A stretch of 64,000 nucleotides of DNA, from assembly GCF_029525575.1 (NCBI RefSeq), contig NZ_JAPDIA010000003.1, positions 2,286,214 through 2,350,213 on the forward strand, read 5' to 3'. The stretch comes from Cohnella rhizosphaerae. GTDB taxonomy: Bacteria; Bacillota; Bacilli; Paenibacillales; Paenibacillaceae. Shown piece after piece: positions 10,547-21,800 of this stretch. The translations under genes were made by a program, and so were the position numbers. The notes beneath the pieces were generated by a model, which saw nothing but the letters and a program-made list of their open reading frames with translations, did not search any database and had not been told where the DNA came from. Position 1 is the first letter of the stretch; each line of letters begins with the position of its first letter.

Positions 10547-10586
10547 CGTTGAATCGCCGTTGAACTAACGTTGAATTAACGTTGAA
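10547..10586. repeat. Four 11-bp-period repeats at the chemotaxis-receptor stop codon
   Basis: CGTTGAA (plus strand) occurs at 10547, 10558, 10569 and 10580, exactly 11 bp apart. The receptor stop codon (10576-10578 on the complementary strand) lies inside the array. This looks like slippage or a helically phased binding array. Confidence 0.5.
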
Positions 10587-12327
10587 CCGTGAAGCGTTCG
10601 ACCAACTGCTGCAGCTCCGCGGACATGGCCGCCAATCCGGTCGACGATTCGACGATGGCCCGCATCGATTCCTTCTGGTCCGCGATCGATTCGTTGATCC
10701 TGGCGCTGCTCGCCGCGGTCTTGCCCGCCGAGGCCGACAGCTCCGCCGAGGTCGCGGTGAGCTCTTCGGTGCCGGCCGACATCTGCTCGGTCGAGCTGGA
10801 CACCTCCTGGATTTGGAGCGCGACGTTGTTCGTGGCGTTCAGGATGCCGCCGAACATCCGCTCCGCGTCGGAGGCGACCTCTTTTCCGATACGGACCTCG
10901 TTCGTCCCCTGCTCCATGGCAAGGGCCGCGATGCCGATCTCGCTCTGAATCTCCTTGATGAGCTCGGTGATCTGATTGGCCGACTGCGCCGACATCTCGG
11001 CGAGCTTGCGCACTTCGTGCGCCACGACGGCGAAGCCCGCGCCGTACTCGCCGACCCGCGCCGCCTCGATGGCCGCGTTCAGGGCGAGCAGGTTAGTCTG
11101 GGTCGAGATGCCGGTGATGATGGCGACGATATTTTCGATTTCCTGCGAGCGTCCTTCCAGGAGCTGGACCGCATTCGAGGTGCGGCTCACGAAGTCCTCG
11201 ATTTGCGCCATCTGGTCGGACACCTGCCTGACGACCTGGTTGCCCTCGAGCGACAGCTTTTCCATCTCCGTCGCTTCGTCCGCGACTTTGGACGCGTTGG
11301 CGGCGATATTCTGGATGACGTTGGCCATCTCGGCCATCGCCTTCGCGCCGTCGCCTGCCGCTTGCTCCTGGGTCACGACGCTCACGGTGATTTCGCGCAT
11401 GCCGGCCGTCATCGTTTCCATGCTGGCGTCGTTCTTCTCGGACACTTCATGAAGCGCCCTGGCGGAGGAAGTCAACGCGTGCGAGGTTTGCTGAACCTTC
11501 GCGATCGTGTCGTTGATCCGCGCGACCATGCCGTTGAACTTGTCGTTCAGCATGCCGAGATCGCTGCGGCCGGTCTGCAGCTTCACGTCCAGATTGCCCT
11601 GGCTCACTTGCTCGATGCCCCGGATCAGCTCTTTGATCGGCTTCATCATGCGGCGGGAGACGATGAACTGGATCAGCAGAATGACGGCCAGCAGGATGAG
11701 CAGGATGGAGATGCCGTAGGTCAGCAGCTTGCCGAGGCCCTTGGATACCGAGCTGGCATCCACGTCGACGGCGAAATAAGCGAACGTGCTCCCGTCGGCG
11801 CCTTTGATCGGGTAGGCGATCGTCGTCCACGTGCCGAAATCGTCCGAGTAAATGCTGGTGAAGGTGGGATTGCCGGTACGCAGCATATGGGCGAGCGCGT
11901 CGGCGACGATTTTCGGCTGCTCGTACATGTCGCCGACGTTCAGCTTCGCTTCTTCGAACGCCGCCACGAGACTGGTCGGCATCGCCGCGATCGACGTTTG
12001 GTTGCCGTTCGTCAGCTCCGTGCCGAAGACGTACGCTTGGGCGATATTGGGATTGTTTTTGTTGATTTGGTCCAGATAAGCCGTGAGCTCCGTCTGTACG
12101 GGGTCCTTGTAGCTTTTCTCGGCCATCGCCTTTTGGATTTTTTGGGGCTCGATGCCCTTGGCCCAGTTTTCGGTGACGACCTTGATCTGACCGCGCAGTT
12201 GGTCGATCAGAATGTTTTTTTCGACGATGTATGCGGAGGTGATGAGCGCCGCTCCGATGAGAATAATATTGATGAACGATAAAATTAAATTTTTGGAGAA
12301 AAAGGACATTCTAAGCAACTTCTTCAC
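10576..12327 (-). CDS. Methyl-accepting chemotaxis protein
   Basis: 583 residues, intact. GTG start at 12327 with AGGAG upstream. An N-terminal membrane helix (about residues 12-32) is followed by an extracellular dCache-like sensor (about 35-195), a second helix (about 199-221), a HAMP domain and a long cytoplasmic coiled-coil with the CheA/CheW-binding tip ([20 protein letters not shown], normally GRGFAVVAEEVRKLA). It would relay a small-molecule signal to the flagellar motor through CheA. It is upstream of, and co-directional with, the NRPS gene (150-bp gap). The ligand cannot be told from sequence. Confidence 0.93.
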   Translation of the reverse strand: MKKLLRMSFFSKNLILSFINIILIGAALITSAYIVEKNILIDQLRGQIKVVTENWAKGIEPQKIQKAMAEKSYKDPVQTELTAYLDQINKNNPNIAQAYVFGTELTNGNQTSIAAMPTSLVAAFEEAKLNVGDMYEQPKIVADALAHMLRTGNPTFTSIYSDDFGTWTTIAYPIKGADGSTFAYFAVDVDASSVSKGLGKLLTYGISILLILLAVILLIQFIVSRRMMKPIKELIRGIEQVSQGNLDVKLQTGRSDLGMLNDKFNGMVARINDTIAKVQQTSHALTSSARALHEVSEKNDASMETMTAGMREITVSVVTQEQAAGDGAKAMAEMANVIQNIAANASKVADEATEMEKLSLEGNQVVRQVSDQMAQIEDFVSRTSNAVQLLEGRSQEIENIVAIITGISTQTNLLALNAAIEAARVGEYGAGFAVVAHEVRKLAEMSAQSANQITELIKEIQSEIGIAALAMEQGTNEVRIGKEVASDAERMFGGILNATNNVALQIQEVSSSTEQMSAGTEELTATSAELSASAGKTAASSARINESIADQKESMRAIVESSTGLAAMSAELQQLVERFTVQR

Positions 12328-12709
12328 TAAACTCCGCTCCTGTTGTATAATTTGCAGTCTAGACGGTTATTGCAGCATGACCGGCCTTCCCTAATGACCT
12401 GCGACTTTGGTCATGAAAGCCCTTCAAAAATTGGTTCTAGTTTATAAAACTCCCTCCCTATCCAAAATTTCCACCATTCCTATATCGAACATTAGGAAGA
12501 CGAAAGTAATAGGTTTTCTAAAGAATTGTTTAATTTTTCAACATATTCCTCCCTTTAGCCTATGTAAATTGTTACATAAGTCCTATCCGCCCAATAATAG
12601 CCGGCGGAGCAGGCCTGCCGCATTTGCAGCGACAAGGAATTCGCCTGTTTTTGTCGAATCCTTTTGTCGAATCCAAGTGTCCATAAAGATATCGAAGGAG
12701 GCGAGCGCG
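12328..12709. other. AT-rich divergent intergenic region
   Basis: 382 bp between the divergent chemotaxis-receptor and histidine-kinase genes, clearly more AT-rich than its surroundings from about 12405 to 12600. It contains one strong operator-like palindrome (listed separately) and a direct repeat, TTTTGTCGAATCC, ending just before the kinase ribosome site. No gene is seen. Confidence 0.5.
12561..12578. promoter_or_regulatory. 18-bp operator-like palindrome upstream of the histidine kinase
   Basis: TATGTAAATTGTTACATA has perfect 7-bp arms around a 4-nt centre, in the AT-rich island about 130 bp upstream of the kinase start. Its cognate regulator is unknown. Confidence 0.45.
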
Positions 12710-14542
12710 GTGGATACGAGGCAATGGATGTCGGTGCTGCTGTGTCTCGCGACGGCGCTCATGCTGTTCGTCGCCTGTCTCTCGTACCTGAAACGCCAGC
12801 AGCCGATGGCGCGCACGATGGTCTGGATGATGCTGACTGCTTCATGCTACGCGATGGGGTACACGCTCGAGATCGTGAGCGAGAGCCTGCGCGAGGTGAA
12901 GCTGTCGTATCAGCTGGAATACGTCGGCATCCCGTTCGTGTCGGCCTTCTGGCTGCTGCTCGTGTTCCAATTCACCGGGTTCGCCGCTAAGCGCCGGAGG
13001 CAGGTCGCGATCGGCATCTTCCTCATCCCGACCGTCACCTTCCTGCTGCATCTGACCAACGACTGGCACCATCTCCTCTATCGCGCCTTCGTCCCGAATG
13101 CGGAAGGTCTCGTCCCCGTCTACAACACGATAAAAGGTCCCTGGTACGCGGTCCACGCGATCTACAACTATACGATTCTCCTGTTCGGCATCCTGCTCTT
13201 CCTCCCGATGTATCTCAGAGCCGTTCCGATCGTCCGCAAGCAGATCGTCGCGCTGATCGTGGGCGCGGCCGGTCCGATCCTGTTCAATATCGCCTACATG
13301 TTCAACAAGGAGATCGACTTCACGCCGCTCGGCTTCGCTTTGTCCGGACTGGTGTACGCATGGGGCATCTTCCGCTTCCGGCTGCTGCGGCTGACGCCGC
13401 TCGCCTATGCCAAGATGTTCGATACGATCCGGGACGGCGTCATCCTGCTGGACTACGACAACCAGATCGTGAGCCACAACGACGCGGCGACGGAGGCTTA
13501 TCCCGGCCTGCCGCATGCGGCGAAAGAAGGGCCGATGCCGGCCCGCGCGCTGCTCGCGGAGAGCCCCGAGCTGCTGGACAGATTGACGTCGCCGGCGCAT
13601 CTGGACGAGCGCTTCCCGCTGGCGCGCGCGCTAGGGGAACGGACGCGGCACTATATTTGCAGCATCACGCACATCTACGATGCCGGCACGTCCCCGATCG
13701 GGAAAATGGTCATGCTGAGCGACGTCACGGCGCTCCGCGAGAACGAGGAGCGGCTGAGGGAAAAGTCCGAGCAGTTGACGCAGCTGAACGCCTTCAAGGA
13801 TAAGCTGTTCACGGTGATGGCCCACGACATCCGCGATCCGATCGCGCTGCTCGTCAGCCTGACGGAGATTCTGGAAGCGGAGCCGGCGGAGCAAGGTCAG
13901 GCGAAGGCCGAGGTGCTGCCCGAGATCAAGCGCCAGGTGCGCGGCACCTACCAGCTCGTGGACAACCTGCTCGACTGGTACCGCAGCCAGAACGGCACGA
14001 TCGCCTTCCGCCCGCAAGCGTGGAATCTGCAGCAGGTCGTCCGGCAGGCGCTGTCGCTGGCCGGCGCGAGAGCCGCCGCCAAGCACATTCGCATCGCGGA
14101 GCGGGTCGACGACCGGCTGACCGTGAACGCGGACAAGGAGATGCTCGATCTCATCTTCCGCAACCTGCTGGCGAACGCGATCAAGTACACGGACGTCGGC
14201 GGGCAAATCGCGGTAGGCGCGTCGCTTCGGGAAGGCGAGGTGAGCGTATCCGTGAGCGACGACGGAAGAGGCATCGACGAAGAGACGGCCAAGCTGCTCC
14301 GGCGCGACGAGATGTACTTCAAGGAGCCGGGCTTCGCAAGCGCGGGCGATGGCGGAGAGATGCGGTTCGGGCTCGTGCTCACCCGCGAATTTCTCCGGAT
14401 GCACGGCGGCGGTCTCCGGTTCGAGAGCGAGGCGGGGCGGGGGACGACATTCTGGTTCACGCTGCCGGGCTACGCGGACGGGGATGCCGCGACGGAAAAA
14501 GAGGAATGGGCGGTGAGCGCGTATGAAAGTGATGCTGGTTGA
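12710..14542 (+). CDS. Sensor histidine kinase with N-terminal 7TM region and PAS domain
   Basis: 610 residues. I place the start at GTG 12710 because AAGGAGG (12695-12701) precedes it and the 7TM region begins at once; the frame stays open far upstream without a ribosome site. Seven hydrophobic segments span about residues 6-222 (His-kinase N-terminal 7TM type). A PAS-like domain follows (about 235-330). The HisKA H-box is MAHDIRDP with His372, then the N-box NLLANAIKYTD, G1 DDGRGID and a C-terminal G-box RGTTFWFTLP. Asp replaces Glu after the His. It overlaps the response-regulator gene by 20 nt, so the two form a translationally coupled pair. The ligand is unknown. Confidence 0.93.
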   Translation: MDTRQWMSVLLCLATALMLFVACLSYLKRQQPMARTMVWMMLTASCYAMGYTLEIVSESLREVKLSYQLEYVGIPFVSAFWLLLVFQFTGFAAKRRRQVAIGIFLIPTVTFLLHLTNDWHHLLYRAFVPNAEGLVPVYNTIKGPWYAVHAIYNYTILLFGILLFLPMYLRAVPIVRKQIVALIVGAAGPILFNIAYMFNKEIDFTPLGFALSGLVYAWGIFRFRLLRLTPLAYAKMFDTIRDGVILLDYDNQIVSHNDAATEAYPGLPHAAKEGPMPARALLAESPELLDRLTSPAHLDERFPLARALGERTRHYICSITHIYDAGTSPIGKMVMLSDVTALRENEERLREKSEQLTQLNAFKDKLFTVMAHDIRDPIALLVSLTEILEAEPAEQGQAKAEVLPEIKRQVRGTYQLVDNLLDWYRSQNGTIAFRPQAWNLQQVVRQALSLAGARAAAKHIRIAERVDDRLTVNADKEMLDLIFRNLLANAIKYTDVGGQIAVGASLREGEVSVSVSDDGRGIDEETAKLLRRDEMYFKEPGFASAGDGGEMRFGLVLTREFLRMHGGGLRFESEAGRGTTFWFTLPGYADGDAATEKEEWAVSAYESDAG

Positions 14543-15673
14543 CGACGAGCCGGTCATGCATCTGATCATGAGGAAAATGCTGGAGAAATACGACGGGCTG
14601 GAGGTCGTCGGCACGTTCTCGGACGCCCCGTCCGCGACCGCCTTCCTGAAGGAGCGGGAAGACGTCGATCTGGCGTTCGTCGACATCTCCATGCCCGGCG
14701 GCAGCGGCCTGTCCTTCGCCGCGCAGATGGACCGCGAAAGCGGCGCGCCGCGGATCGTGTTCGTCACGTCGCACAAGGACTATGCCGTGGACGCGTTCGA
14801 GCTGTCCGCGCTCGATTATCTGGTCAAGCCGGTGACGCAGGAGCGGCTCGAGCGGACGGTCCACCGCGCGCTGGAGAGCCGCAAGGCGCTGGGACCCGCA
14901 AAGACGGCGGACGCGCCCGCGGAGATCCGGGACAGGGTGACCGTATCGGCGCTCGGGGATTTTGCCGTGCAGAGCGAACGGGGCAGGGTGAAGTGGATGT
15001 CGGGCAAGAGCGCCGAATTGTTCGCCTACCTCCTGCTGAGCCGGGGAAGAGAATCTCCCGCCACAGGCTGATCGCGGAGATTTTCGCGGGCATGACGGTG
15101 TTGAACGCGGAGAAATATCTGAACACGGCGGTCTACCAGCTGCGCAAGTCGCTGGAGCCCCTTGGCCTGCGCGAGGCGGTCCGCTCGGAAAACGACGGGT
15201 ACGTCCTGGAGCTGGACGAAGCGGTCGTCGACTTCGAGACGTTCGAACGGGAGACGGCCAGGCTCGGCAGGCTCCATGCCGGCAACGCGGCGGAAGCGCT
15301 GGATGTCGAGCGGCTGTACGCGGGCGACTTGTTCGGCGCCAAGGCTTACGTCTGGGCGGTCCGGCATACGGAGCGGCTCGCGGACCGCTATGCGGCCTTC
15401 GTGCGGGCGGCTGCTGCCGCGCTGCTCGAGACGGGGGACACGGAGGCCGCCGGCAAGCTGCTGCACAAGCTGCACGTTCGCAACCCATGGGACGAGGCCG
15501 CCGTCGCCCTGCTCATGCGCAAGCATGCGATGGTGCGGGACAAGAAGGGACTGACCGCGCAGTATACCGACTACGTGAAGCTGCTGAGCCGCGAGCTCGG
15601 CATCAAGCCGTCCAAGGAGCTGCTGCTGCTCTACGATTCGCTCGTCAGCGGGCTTTCGGAGGGCGCCAACTAA
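14523..15673 (+). CDS. Response regulator: CheY receiver, winged helix and BTAD (SARP-like) domains (one frameshift)
   Basis: About 383 residues repaired. The receiver (1-120) has the acidic pair DDE, phospho-acceptor Asp54 in FVDISMPGG and VKPV. After a linker comes an OmpR/SARP-type DNA-binding domain (about 140-230: VTVSALGDFAV, TAVYQLRKSLEPLGL), then an all-alpha bacterial transcriptional activation domain (LYAGDLF, ELGIKPSKELLLLYDSL). The frame breaks at the G4 run 15044-15047; adding one G restores LLLSRGKRISRHRLIAEIF. It is the partner of the overlapping 7TM kinase. The giant surface-protein gene starts 190 bp downstream on the same strand and is a candidate target. Confidence 0.88.
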
Positions 15674-15696
15674 TATTTTCATGAAAGGGACAAACG

Positions 15697-15727
15697 CCGC
15701 CGAGCCTTGATGCGAAGCGGTTTTTTT
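15697..15727 (+). terminator. Probable terminator after the response regulator
   Basis: A short CCGC/GCGG stem (15697-15700 with 15717-15720) with a large loop is followed by seven T (15721-15727). The stem is weak, but the T-run is clear and position is right. Confidence 0.4.
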
Positions 15728-15735
15728 GTCTGATT

Positions 15736-15764
15736 TTGACGAACTCTTTCATTATTCTTTTATT
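15736..15764 (+). promoter_or_regulatory. Candidate promoter of the giant SLH gene
   Basis: TTGACG (15736-15741) and TTTATT (15759-15764) are spaced by 17 nt, about 100 bp upstream of the GTG start and just after the response-regulator terminator. The -10 box matches 4 of 6 positions. Confidence 0.4.
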
Positions 15765-15864
15765 CGGGTCCCGTAGACTTAGCCCTAGCATGCTCGCCAT
15801 CCGTCCGCAGTCAGGACGATCCTGATCCGGCGCGGCGGCAAGCGAGGGAAGGGGTTAACGTACT

Positions 15865-18800
15865 GTGGGGAATAGAGGAAGGAATTGGCGCGGCGTCGCG
15901 CTCGCCTGGCTGCTCGTCGCAAGCATGCTGGGCAGCTTGATTTTGCCGAACTTTAGCGGAGGCAAGGCCGCTGCCGCAGCGCCGTTGGCGGCGGGCTTCG
16001 GGACGCCCGGCATCGGGGCGTTGTCTGCCGCTGCCGCTTCCGCCGACACGTCGGGACACTGGGCCGGCGAGACGATGGCGGAGTGGCGGCGCTTGGGGCT
16101 GATCGACGGCTTCCCGGACGGCAGCCTGCGTCCGGATCAGGTCATCAGCCGGATCGAGTTCGTGGCGCTGGCGAACCGGCTGTTCGCCTACGGGGGGAAC
16201 CGCGAGCCTGCAGTTCGCCGACGTGCCGGGCAATGCCTGGTTCGCGTCCCAGGTGCAGGCGGCCGTGGCGGCGGGCTATATTAACGGCTTCCCGGACGGG
16301 ACGTTCAAGCCGAGCCGGCAGCTCACCCGCGCGGAGGCGGCCGTCATGCTCGCGAAGCTCGTGCCGGCAGTCGAACGCGACGGCGCGAATGCGCTCGGCG
16401 CGTTCGGGGACCGGGACGATGTGCCGGCTTATGCCCGGGCTTCGCTGGGCGCGCTCGTCGAAGGCGGCATCGTCCAAGGCTTCGCGGACGGGACGGTCCG
16501 TCCCGGAGGCAAGCTGACGCGCGCGGAGGCCGTCGTGCTGCTGGACCAGATCCGCACGCAGTCCGTCGTCGCCGCGAACGGGGGCATCGTGCCCGCCGCG
16601 CTGCGCTTGACGGAGGCGGGCGTATATGGGCCGGCATCAGGCACTGCCGCGGTCGGCGGGGACGTCGTCATCGATGCGCCGGGCATCACGCTGCGCAACG
16701 TGACGGTGCGCGGGAACCTGACGATCGGCGCGGCGGTCGGCGAAGGGGATGTCTACTTGAAGGGCGTCGCCGTAGTCGGGAGCACGAATCTGCAGGGCGG
16801 CGGGGCGCACAGCGTACATATCGACGACTCGCGGCTCGGGACGGTCGTCGTCGAGAAGAAGGACGGCCGGATCCGGATCGTCGTCGGCGGCACGACGGTC
16901 ATCGAGCGGATGGACGTGCGGACGGACGCGAACATCGAGTCGGCCGGCACGGCGGAGAGCGCCGGGATCGCCGGCATCTCCATTACGGCGGCCGGCGAGG
17001 TCGAGCTGTCGGGAAGCTTCGGCAAGGTCGAAGTCGCCGGCGACGTGTTGCTGACCGTCGGCGCCGGGACGATCGGCGAGCTGCAGGTTGCGGATGGCGT
17101 CAAGTCCGCGGCCATCAAACTGGGCGACGGCGTATCGGTGGAGCGCGCGGAGCTGCACGGCGGCGCGCAGTTCACGGGCGCGGGGACCATCGGCCATGCG
17201 CTGGTAGACGCGGCGGACGTGCGCTTCGAGACGAAGCCCGCGACCGTGGAAACGACCGAGCGCGCCGTCGCGGCCGGAGGGTCGGGCGGCACTGGCGGCA
17301 CTGGCGGCACTGGCGGAAATGGCGGCGTGCAGCCGACGACTGCGCCGACGACGATGCCGACGAGTACGCCGACGCCGACGCCGCCGGTCGATACGACGAT
17401 AACGGTCGTCCCGACGCTTGTTCAAGCGCGAGTGTCCAGTCTCAAGGTGGCGCTCGACCCGGCCGTGCCGGGTCTGACTGCCGCGAACTTTGCCCTGAAG
17501 GACGCCGCGGGCGGCAATGTCCCCGTGACGTACGCGGCAACGCTTGACGGCGGCGCGACATACGCTTTGGCTGCCGCGTTGTCAGAAGGCGCGACGTATA
17601 CGCTGACGATCGCGAAGACGGGTTATGGCTTCGGCTCGGGCCTCGCCGTCGCGGTTCAGGTCACCCAGCCGGCGGACGTCGACGTCGCTGCGTCCCTTGT
17701 CGGCGCGGCTGCGCCGTCCGGCTTCACGTTGGCGCTGAGCGGACCGGTCGCCGGCCTGACGGCGGCCGATCTCGCGCTGACGCACGGCGGCGAGCCGGTT
17801 GACATCGCGTCCGCGGACAGCGCCGACGGCGGCGCCACGTATGCGGTCGTCGCGGCGCTGTCCGCGGGCGAACGCTACCTGCTGACGATCGTCAAGCCCG
17901 GCTATCGCTTCGGCGGCGCGCTGACGATCGACGTGCTGCCGGAGGGAACCGAGGAGATCGCCGTCACGCTGGCGCCGGGCGGTACGGTCGGCGGCGCGGG
18001 ATTGTCCGTCGGCTTGAGCGTGCCGATTCCGGATCTGTCGGCCGGGCAGTTCCAGTTGACGCACGGTTCAGACAGCGTGGCCGTGACTAGCGCCGTCAGC
18101 GAAGACGGCGGGGCGACGTACGCGATCGCGGCTTCGCTGACCGAAGGCGAGACGTACCGGCTGACGATCGTCAAGCCGGGCTACGGCTTCGGCAGCGGCT
18201 TGACCTTCACGGTGCCTGCAGGTCTTGTGGTCGTCGCGCCCAGCGTCAGTCGTCTTACTTCCTCCGGTTTCGTTTTGGAGCTGGACAAGCCGGTGCCGGA
18301 GCTTGAGATGGACAGCTTCACGATTAAAGGCAGCGACGAGACGACTGTCGGCATCAACATGCTGGAGACCGAAGCCACGCACAAGATCGTCGAGGTGTAC
18401 GCGCCGCTCGCGCTGGGCGACACGTACACGGTGTCGCTGAACAAGCCGGGCTATACCTTTGACGAACCGCTGACGCTGTCCGTCAAGGCGACCGAATCGC
18501 CTTCTACGATCGAGTGGGTGTCGTATCAGGGCTTCTCCATCCGCTTCGGCTCGCCGATCGCGGCGTTGACCGCCGACCGGATCTCGCTGACCGGGGCGTC
18601 GGGCGCGGCAATCGCCGTTCAGGGCGTACAGCTGGCGGCGGACGGCAGGTCCGCCGTCGTGACGGCCGAGCTGCCCGCCGCCGGCGACTACGGGTATCGC
18701 ATCGCCTTTGCGGACCTCGTGTTCTCGGGAGAGCTGCATGTACCTGAGACGATCGCCGTCAGTCGGTACACGACCTTCGAGTCGGTCAATTACGTGGATC

Positions 18801-21800
18801 AGGGCTTGCGCGTGCATTTCAGCGTTCCGGTCCAGGGGCTGCCTCCCGAGGCGTTCGCGCTGACGCACCGGGACGGCACGCCGTATGCGCTCGCGTCGGC
18901 GACGACGGACGACGGAGGCCGGAGCTACCTGCTGGTACCGGAACAAATGACGTACAGCGACTATGCGCTGGACGTACGGCATGCGGGCTACGACTTCGGC
19001 GGCACGCTGCAAATCATCCGTCCGACGATTAACAACTGGGGCGGGTTGGCCGACCTGGCCGCGTTTATCGGACTTAATCCGTCCGTGCCGACGACCATGG
19101 ACAACTATCGGATTACGGACGCATCGGGCGCTTCGGTCGCGATCAAGGCGCTCATCCCGATGCAGAACGCGTTCATCGCCACTTTTGACGGCCTGCGGGG
19201 CCGCGGCTACGATGTGACCGTCGTCAAGGAAGGCTACGACTTCGGCGGTCCGCACCGGATCAACGTGTACGCACGCAATACGATCGTCGATCCTTCCAGG
19301 ACCGGGTTCACGCTGGCGCTCAATCCGCCCGCGGCGATCGACACTGCGCACGCCTTTGCGCTGTACAGGGCGAAAGATGGCGCAGTCGTCGGCAGCGCGC
19401 TGCGGATCGATTCCGTCACGACAACGGACAACGGGGCGAGCTATCGGTTCGCGGCCGCGCTGACGCCCGGAGACTACAAGCTGTCGGTGGACGCGGACAT
19501 TGATGAAGATTCGTTCTACTTCACGGTACCGGTCGTCGCTACCATAACGGTCGATCAAATTACCGCTAGCGGCCTGACCGTGAAACTAAGCGAAGCACTG
19601 AGCGGTCTGACCGCCGGCAGCTTCGGACTTGTCCAGGCGGATACGGGTATGCCGGTTGCGATCGATTCGGCGACGACGTCCGATCAAGGCCGCACTTATC
19701 GGCTGTCGGCCGAGCTGTCCGGGGGGCAGTTACACGCTGCGGCTGTACGGCCATCTTCCGGACGCGGGCGTCCCGTTCCAGGTTGCTCCTACGGTGGATG
19801 CGGGCGTCCCGGCCGTCGACCGCATCGGGGCGGACGGCTTCGACCTGACGTTCGACAGCGCCGTGCCGGGCTTGCTGCCGGCCAATCTCGAGCTGCGCGA
19901 CGCGAGCGGCAATCGCCTGAGCGGCGTGACGCTGTCCACCGCGAACGGCGGGGCCAGCTACCGCGTCCATGTCGGCCTGACCAGCGGACGGGACTACAAG
20001 CTGACGCTGAGCAAGGACTTTTTCCGCTTCGCCTCGCCGGTCACCTTCCACGTCGGCTACTTCCTGTCTGCGACGATCGTGCAGACGACGCTGGACGGAC
20101 GCATCGAGGTCCGCTTCTCGTCCGCGCTTCCGCAGGCGCAGTACGGCGGCGTGTTCGCCCGGGACGAAGCGGGGGAACGATTATCATCCGTACGAATATG
20201 CCATGGCCGGCGGCGGTACCGTCTATCGGCTGAGGCTCGTGACTTTCTCGCCTGCCCATACGTACAGCATCGCGCTGAATCCGGCGGCGGTACCGGACCT
20301 CGCGGATTATGCGCTAACCTCGCCGACGTTCGGGTTCCCGACGGAGATCTCTGCCGCGGACGGCACGGCGACGGGCCTCAAGGTCCGATTCGCCACGCCC
20401 GTCGACGGACTGACCGGCGCCGGCTTCATCGTCCGCGACCCTTCCGGCGCGGCGATCCCCGTGACCGGCGCGTCTACCGGGGACGGCGGCGCCAGCTATG
20501 CGCTGACGGCCGCGCTGACGCCCGGGAAGTTTTACACGGTACAGTACAAATCGCCGGCGTCGTATCAACAGACGCAGCCGGTCTCGTTCGCCGTGCGCAA
20601 GTCGCTGGCCCCGACGATCAAAAACGTGACATCGACGGGCTTCACGCTTCAATTCGGCGAGAAGGTCGCGGGTCTCAAGGGTTCCGAAGTCGTCCTGCGC
20701 GATCCAAGCGGCGGCGTGCTCGGCACGCACCTGTACAGCTTCTCGACGGCGGATCAGGGCCTGAGCTATCAGTTCCGTTACGCGGTCGGCGCGGGTGCCG
20801 TCGAGCCGGGCGCAGGATACACGCTCGACGTGCAGCGCGACGAATTCGCGCTCGACGCGCCGCTCGCGTTCGATATTCCGATTCCGGCGAACGTCCTCGT
20901 CTCGCTGACGACTAGCACGGATCTGCTGCTGGATATCGGCAGCTACGGAGGCCGGGAGCTCGGCCTCGTCAAGAGCAGCTTCGACCTGCGGGACGGCAAG
21001 GGACGTCCGGTATCGTTCGCGATGGCCGATCTCGGCGGCGGCTCTTACAAGCTGACCGGCGCCTTCGACGCGCAAGAGACATACACGCTGACCGTCTCCA
21101 AGCCGGGCTACGACTTCGGCAAGCCGCTGACGTTCGGCCTTAGCATCGCGGTGGGCATCACGACGATGTTCCAGAACCAGCAGGGCTTCAGGCTGTTCCT
21201 CAGCCCTCCCGTGGCCGACTTGGGCGTCTCCGAGATCGTGATCAAGGACGGCGGCGGCCAGACGACGGCCGTGACGTCGACAACCACCGCCGATGGCGGC
21301 GCCACCTATCAGGTGTCCGCGAAGCTGACGGCCGGCAAGACCTATACCGTCACGATCGTCAAACCGAATTATACGGTGAAGTTCACGATTCCGTTCAGCC
21401 TGAATCGGCGTGCGGCGTCGGTGGATATGGCGTCGGTTGGCGGCTTCCGGCTGAACTTCGACCGTGCGGTGAACTGGAGCAGCGAGTTCAAGCTCGTCGT
21501 CATGGACGAGCAGGGCAATGTTGTCAAGACGAGCGGCATCGTGTCCAAAGATAACGGGCTGAGCTACGAGATCGATGCGGCGCTCGCGCCGGACGTCAAC
21601 TACACGGTCACGCTCACCAAGCCGGGCGACGACTACGGGCCGGGCATTCCGCTGATCGTCCGGAAGGCGCAGACGACCTTCGACGGCCTGGCGCCGGGCG
21701 GCAGCCGCACTTTCGGCTTGACGCTCGATCCGGCGATTCCGGACATGCGTCCCGGGGAATTCGTGCTGCGGCGCGCTTCCGACGGACGGCGTCTACCGGT

